Positions 8,009-9,794 of a stretch of DNA of 9,794 bases are shown here, piece by piece (within the stretch, counting starts at the first letter, position 1; every line of letters starts with the position of its first letter). The DNA is from Candidatus Parvibacillus calidus. Lineage in GTDB: Bacteria > Bacteroidota > Bacteroidia > Chitinophagales > Saprospiraceae. Under the pieces are notes generated by a model. It made no database searches, was not told the origin of the DNA, and saw nothing but the letters and a program-made list of their open reading frames with translations. Where the stretch lies: contig CP058702.1 of NCBI GenBank assembly GCA_013414645.1, positions 533,721 to 543,514 on the forward strand, read 5' to 3'. The position numbers and the translations under genes are program-made.

Positions 8009-8557
8009 TTATAACTCCACATTAGTTTCATTATTCTTAAACCTATCAATTACATTGTTCCTGGCACGGATTACACATCCTTTCTTTTTGTACAGTTCTA
8101 TATTTTGTGACTTTTTGGTAATTTTCTTTTTGGGGGCAATTATTTCAGGAGACTGCCTTGATTTGTATTAGGTGGATTGAATGAATTAGGTGGAATTTCT
8201 TTTGTATCACTAATCTCTAAAGTTGCATTAGCTGGAATCTCTCTTTGTCCAAAAAAAGAATGCTATTTTGCCCATCTGATGCGTTATAAGTAAAGGAAAA
8301 GGTACCACTTTCACTACTAGTATTTTGAATGACAATAGAGGCGGTTAACTTAGGGTTGGTTCCAAACAAGATTGCACCTGCTTCACGGTGGAGTTGAACA
8401 CCTTGACTTATTAATGAATATGTAAGTTCTATTTCATCAGATACTTCTTCTTCATAAGGTTCCTCTTCATTATAATAAACTTTAACAGGATCACAGTTTT
8501 TACAACTTAGCTGGGAGAAAAAATTATAGCAATAAATATTTTAATTAATAATTTCAT
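8009..8557 (-). CDS. Small lipoprotein, reconstructed across three single-base gaps (~183 aa)
   Basis: The ATG at 8557 gives MKLLIKIFIAIIFFSQLSCKN, a signal peptide ending in a lipobox-like LSC with a following CKNCD. An acidic stretch (YYNEEEPYEEEVSDE) follows. A beta-rich region (LTASIVIQNTSSESGTFSF) resembles a small Ig-like or bacterial adhesion fold. After that come EIPPNSFNPPNTNQG, a proline/asparagine linker, and a basic tail rich in Lys (APKKKITKKSQNIELYKKKG) ending at 8009. Breaks lie at A runs 8518-8523 and 8251-8257 and at CC 8156-8157; one added base each gives exactly 184 codons with stop. I do not recognise the family. Copy B of the duplicated region lies 60 bases upstream of the start; copy A lies downstream. 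Confidence 0.65.
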
Positions 8558-8616
8558 TTTAAAATTTTATTTATGAATGGTCTTTTAAGTATTGTCTATT
8601 ATTTTTAATATTATTT

Positions 8617-8749
8617 AGGTATATTACTATATCATTTCCTGTTATTTAAACTGCAATGTATTATTTATATACATACAAAATCCGGGTCGGACAATGAACA
8701 CGGTATTTTCGCTAATGAAACGGGTTTTTATGGGTATGAAAAGGTTTGA
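8617..8749. repeat. Direct repeat copy B, putative promoter/regulatory region of the small lipoprotein gene
   Basis: Second copy of the ~130-bp segment. It ends about 60 bases upstream of the ATG at 8557 and begins about 80 bases after the stop of the sensor kinase. It keeps ATATCATTTCCTGTTATTT, ATCCGGGTCGGACA and TATGGGTATGAAAAGG; the third hexamer position is CGGTAT and the second is GGGTTT. The strongly conserved distance to a downstream start in both copies supports a promoter or operator role. Outside it, the noncoding bases 8558-8616 and 8750-8829 hold no clear gene. Confidence 0.7.
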
Positions 8750-8829
8750 GGGTGAAAATTATCTGTTGATTTACCTGGTTTTAAGGGTTGTACAACGAGG
8801 CTTACAAGGCATACATTTTCCACATCCTA

Positions 8830-9794
8830 CTACACCACATAGTTGTACTTCTTCGGAATCCTGATCACGACCTCCGTGCCGTACCCTCTGCCATCGGGAT
8901 GGGTGAAGATATGATCCCTGTATTGTTGTGAAATCAGGAGCTCATTGTTCTTATTGTAAATTTTGGCAAGCTCTGAAAGCATGTTTACCCCATTTTGAGT
9001 TCCTTTTGAACCCAGGCGGGATGCTGCCTCACGCCCTACACCATCATCCCTGACGATGATACGGATGAAATCACCTTCATCCTCAACATGTATTGTGACC
9101 GTCCCGAATCCGTCCTCATTGTTGCGAATGCCGTGTTCTACTGCATTTTCCACGTGAATCTGGATCATCATGATAGGTACCATAATACCCTTAAGTTCTT
9201 CCACTGTATTCAGGTCAACGATATCGAGCTTTAGCAGGTCGCCAAATCGTACCTTCTGTATATACAGGTAATTGGAAGCCAGTTGAAGCTCATTTTCCAG
9301 TGTATGGAAGCTTATCTTCATGCGGCTGTTACGGAATACGGTATTGATGTTTTGGGCAAGGCGACCAATAACTTTGACGGCTTCATTATCATCATCGACT
9401 CTTATTTGCAGCCATTGTAAGACGTTGTTGATAAAGTGTGGATTGAGCTGGTTGACGATGGCTTCTACCCGGAGCAGGTTTTTCTCCTTGTTAATGATTT
9501 CTACTTCCGTTTCCTTTTGTGACAGCATCAGTTGCTGGTGATGTATTTTCTTTTGCTTTTGGTAAAAGAATAATCCGACACCAAGGATTAATATCAAAGT
9601 GGCCAGCCAGACCTGCCATTTCATCCACCATGGAGGGTTGATAAGGAATGAAATAGTTTTGACATCCGACCGGTGACCTTCCACTACGGTGCGAACAGAG
9701 AAAGTATAATGTCCGGCATTGAGTTCGGAAAAGTTTGCATACCCATCTCTGGTCAGGTTGCTCCACGGACCATTGTTGAGCCGGTATTGATAAA
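8830..9794 (-). CDS. Sensor histidine kinase, LytS/His_kinase type, with Y_Y_Y domain; N-terminus off window
   Basis: The minus-strand frame is open from the right edge to a stop at 8830-8832, about 320 residues, with no frame change. It begins in a Y_Y_Y beta domain (YQYRLNNGPWSNLT, NFSELNAGHYTFSVRT), which in this family follows a periplasmic propeller. One membrane segment (about 9615-9558) and a short coiled coil follow. The His_kinase region has VNQLNPHFINNVL with the phosphoaccepting His at 9436-9438, an N-box IHVENAVEHGI, a G-box RDDGVGREAA and the end GYGTEVVIRIPKK. It autophosphorylates and passes phosphate to a LytTR-type regulator. FINN differs from the common FLFN after the His. 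No response regulator follows downstream; the only one in the window is the truncated gene at 3431-3970. The start lies beyond the window. Confidence 0.92.
   Translation of the reverse strand, partial: YQYRLNNGPWSNLTRDGYANFSELNAGHYTFSVRTVVEGHRSDVKTISFLINPPWWMKWQVWLATLILILGVGLFFYQKQKKIHHQQLMLSQKETEVEIINKEKNLLRVEAIVNQLNPHFINNVLQWLQIRVDDDNEAVKVIGRLAQNINTVFRNSRMKISFHTLENELQLASNYLYIQKVRFGDLLKLDIVDLNTVEELKGIMVPIMMIQIHVENAVEHGIRNNEDGFGTVTIHVEDEGDFIRIIVRDDGVGREAASRLGSKGTQNGVNMLSELAKIYNKNNELLISQQYRDHIFTHPDGRGYGTEVVIRIPKKYNYVV

Noticed and set aside
7746..8830. tRNA, rRNA or riboswitch in the intergenic stretches
   Set aside because: I saw no cloverleaf or known RNA motif; the stretches are explained by the duplicated upstream segment and the lipoprotein gene.
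9491..9766. Minus-strand 91-codon frame beginning MEQPDQRW
   Set aside because: It is out of frame with the kinase; the true frame encodes a Y_Y_Y domain and membrane segment through the same bases.

Overview
The window looks like Bacteroidota (Cytophagia, Chitinophagia or Sphingobacteriia-like). The grounds are a type IX secretion (T9SS) type-B C-terminal sorting domain, a Y_Y_Y-domain/LytS-type sensor kinase, a LytTR response regulator, a WYL regulator of the Bacteroidota style, lipoprotein signal peptides, and A/T-rich start contexts without Shine-Dalgarno sequences.

Layout, left to right. (1) 1-667: minus-strand WYL-domain regulator without its first ~20-25 codons. (2) 668-3430: a complete-looking IS21-family element with clustered end repeats, istA and istB on the plus strand; istA carries three frame changes and istB two. 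(3) 3431-3970: plus-strand LytTR response regulator lacking the front of its receiver domain, cut at the right end of the IS. (4) 4088-4596: minus-strand orphan fragment ending in the T9SS sorting domain. (5) 4596-8750: a visibly A/T-rich block, all minus strand: an outer-membrane beta-barrel-like gene (7745-7039), two bases before a large MORN-repeat lipoprotein gene (7036-5026), then a small signal-peptide protein (5024-4596). A separate small lipoprotein gene (8557-8009) lies upstream. A segment of about 130 bp occurs twice, once upstream of each of the two transcription units and at the same distance from the start codon, so it is probably a duplicated promoter/regulatory region. (6) 8830-9794: minus-strand sensor histidine kinase running off the right edge.

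The main reading problem is that most genes are broken by single-base frame changes. I located 19; 17 are repaired by adding one base, mostly within a run of one base. With the repairs every reconstructed gene is a whole number of codons and gives continuous sensible protein. This looks more like homopolymer undercalling in the sequence than gene decay, although decay cannot be excluded, above all in the IS. The coordinates below are for the reconstructed genes.

Functionally, the A/T-rich block appears to encode an uncharacterised cell-envelope module: a barrel protein, a MORN lipoprotein with a predicted helical middle region, a secreted small protein and a lipoprotein. I do not recognise it as a named system. 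The IS flanks cut two unrelated genes and show no target duplication, which suggests an IS-mediated deletion or recombination.
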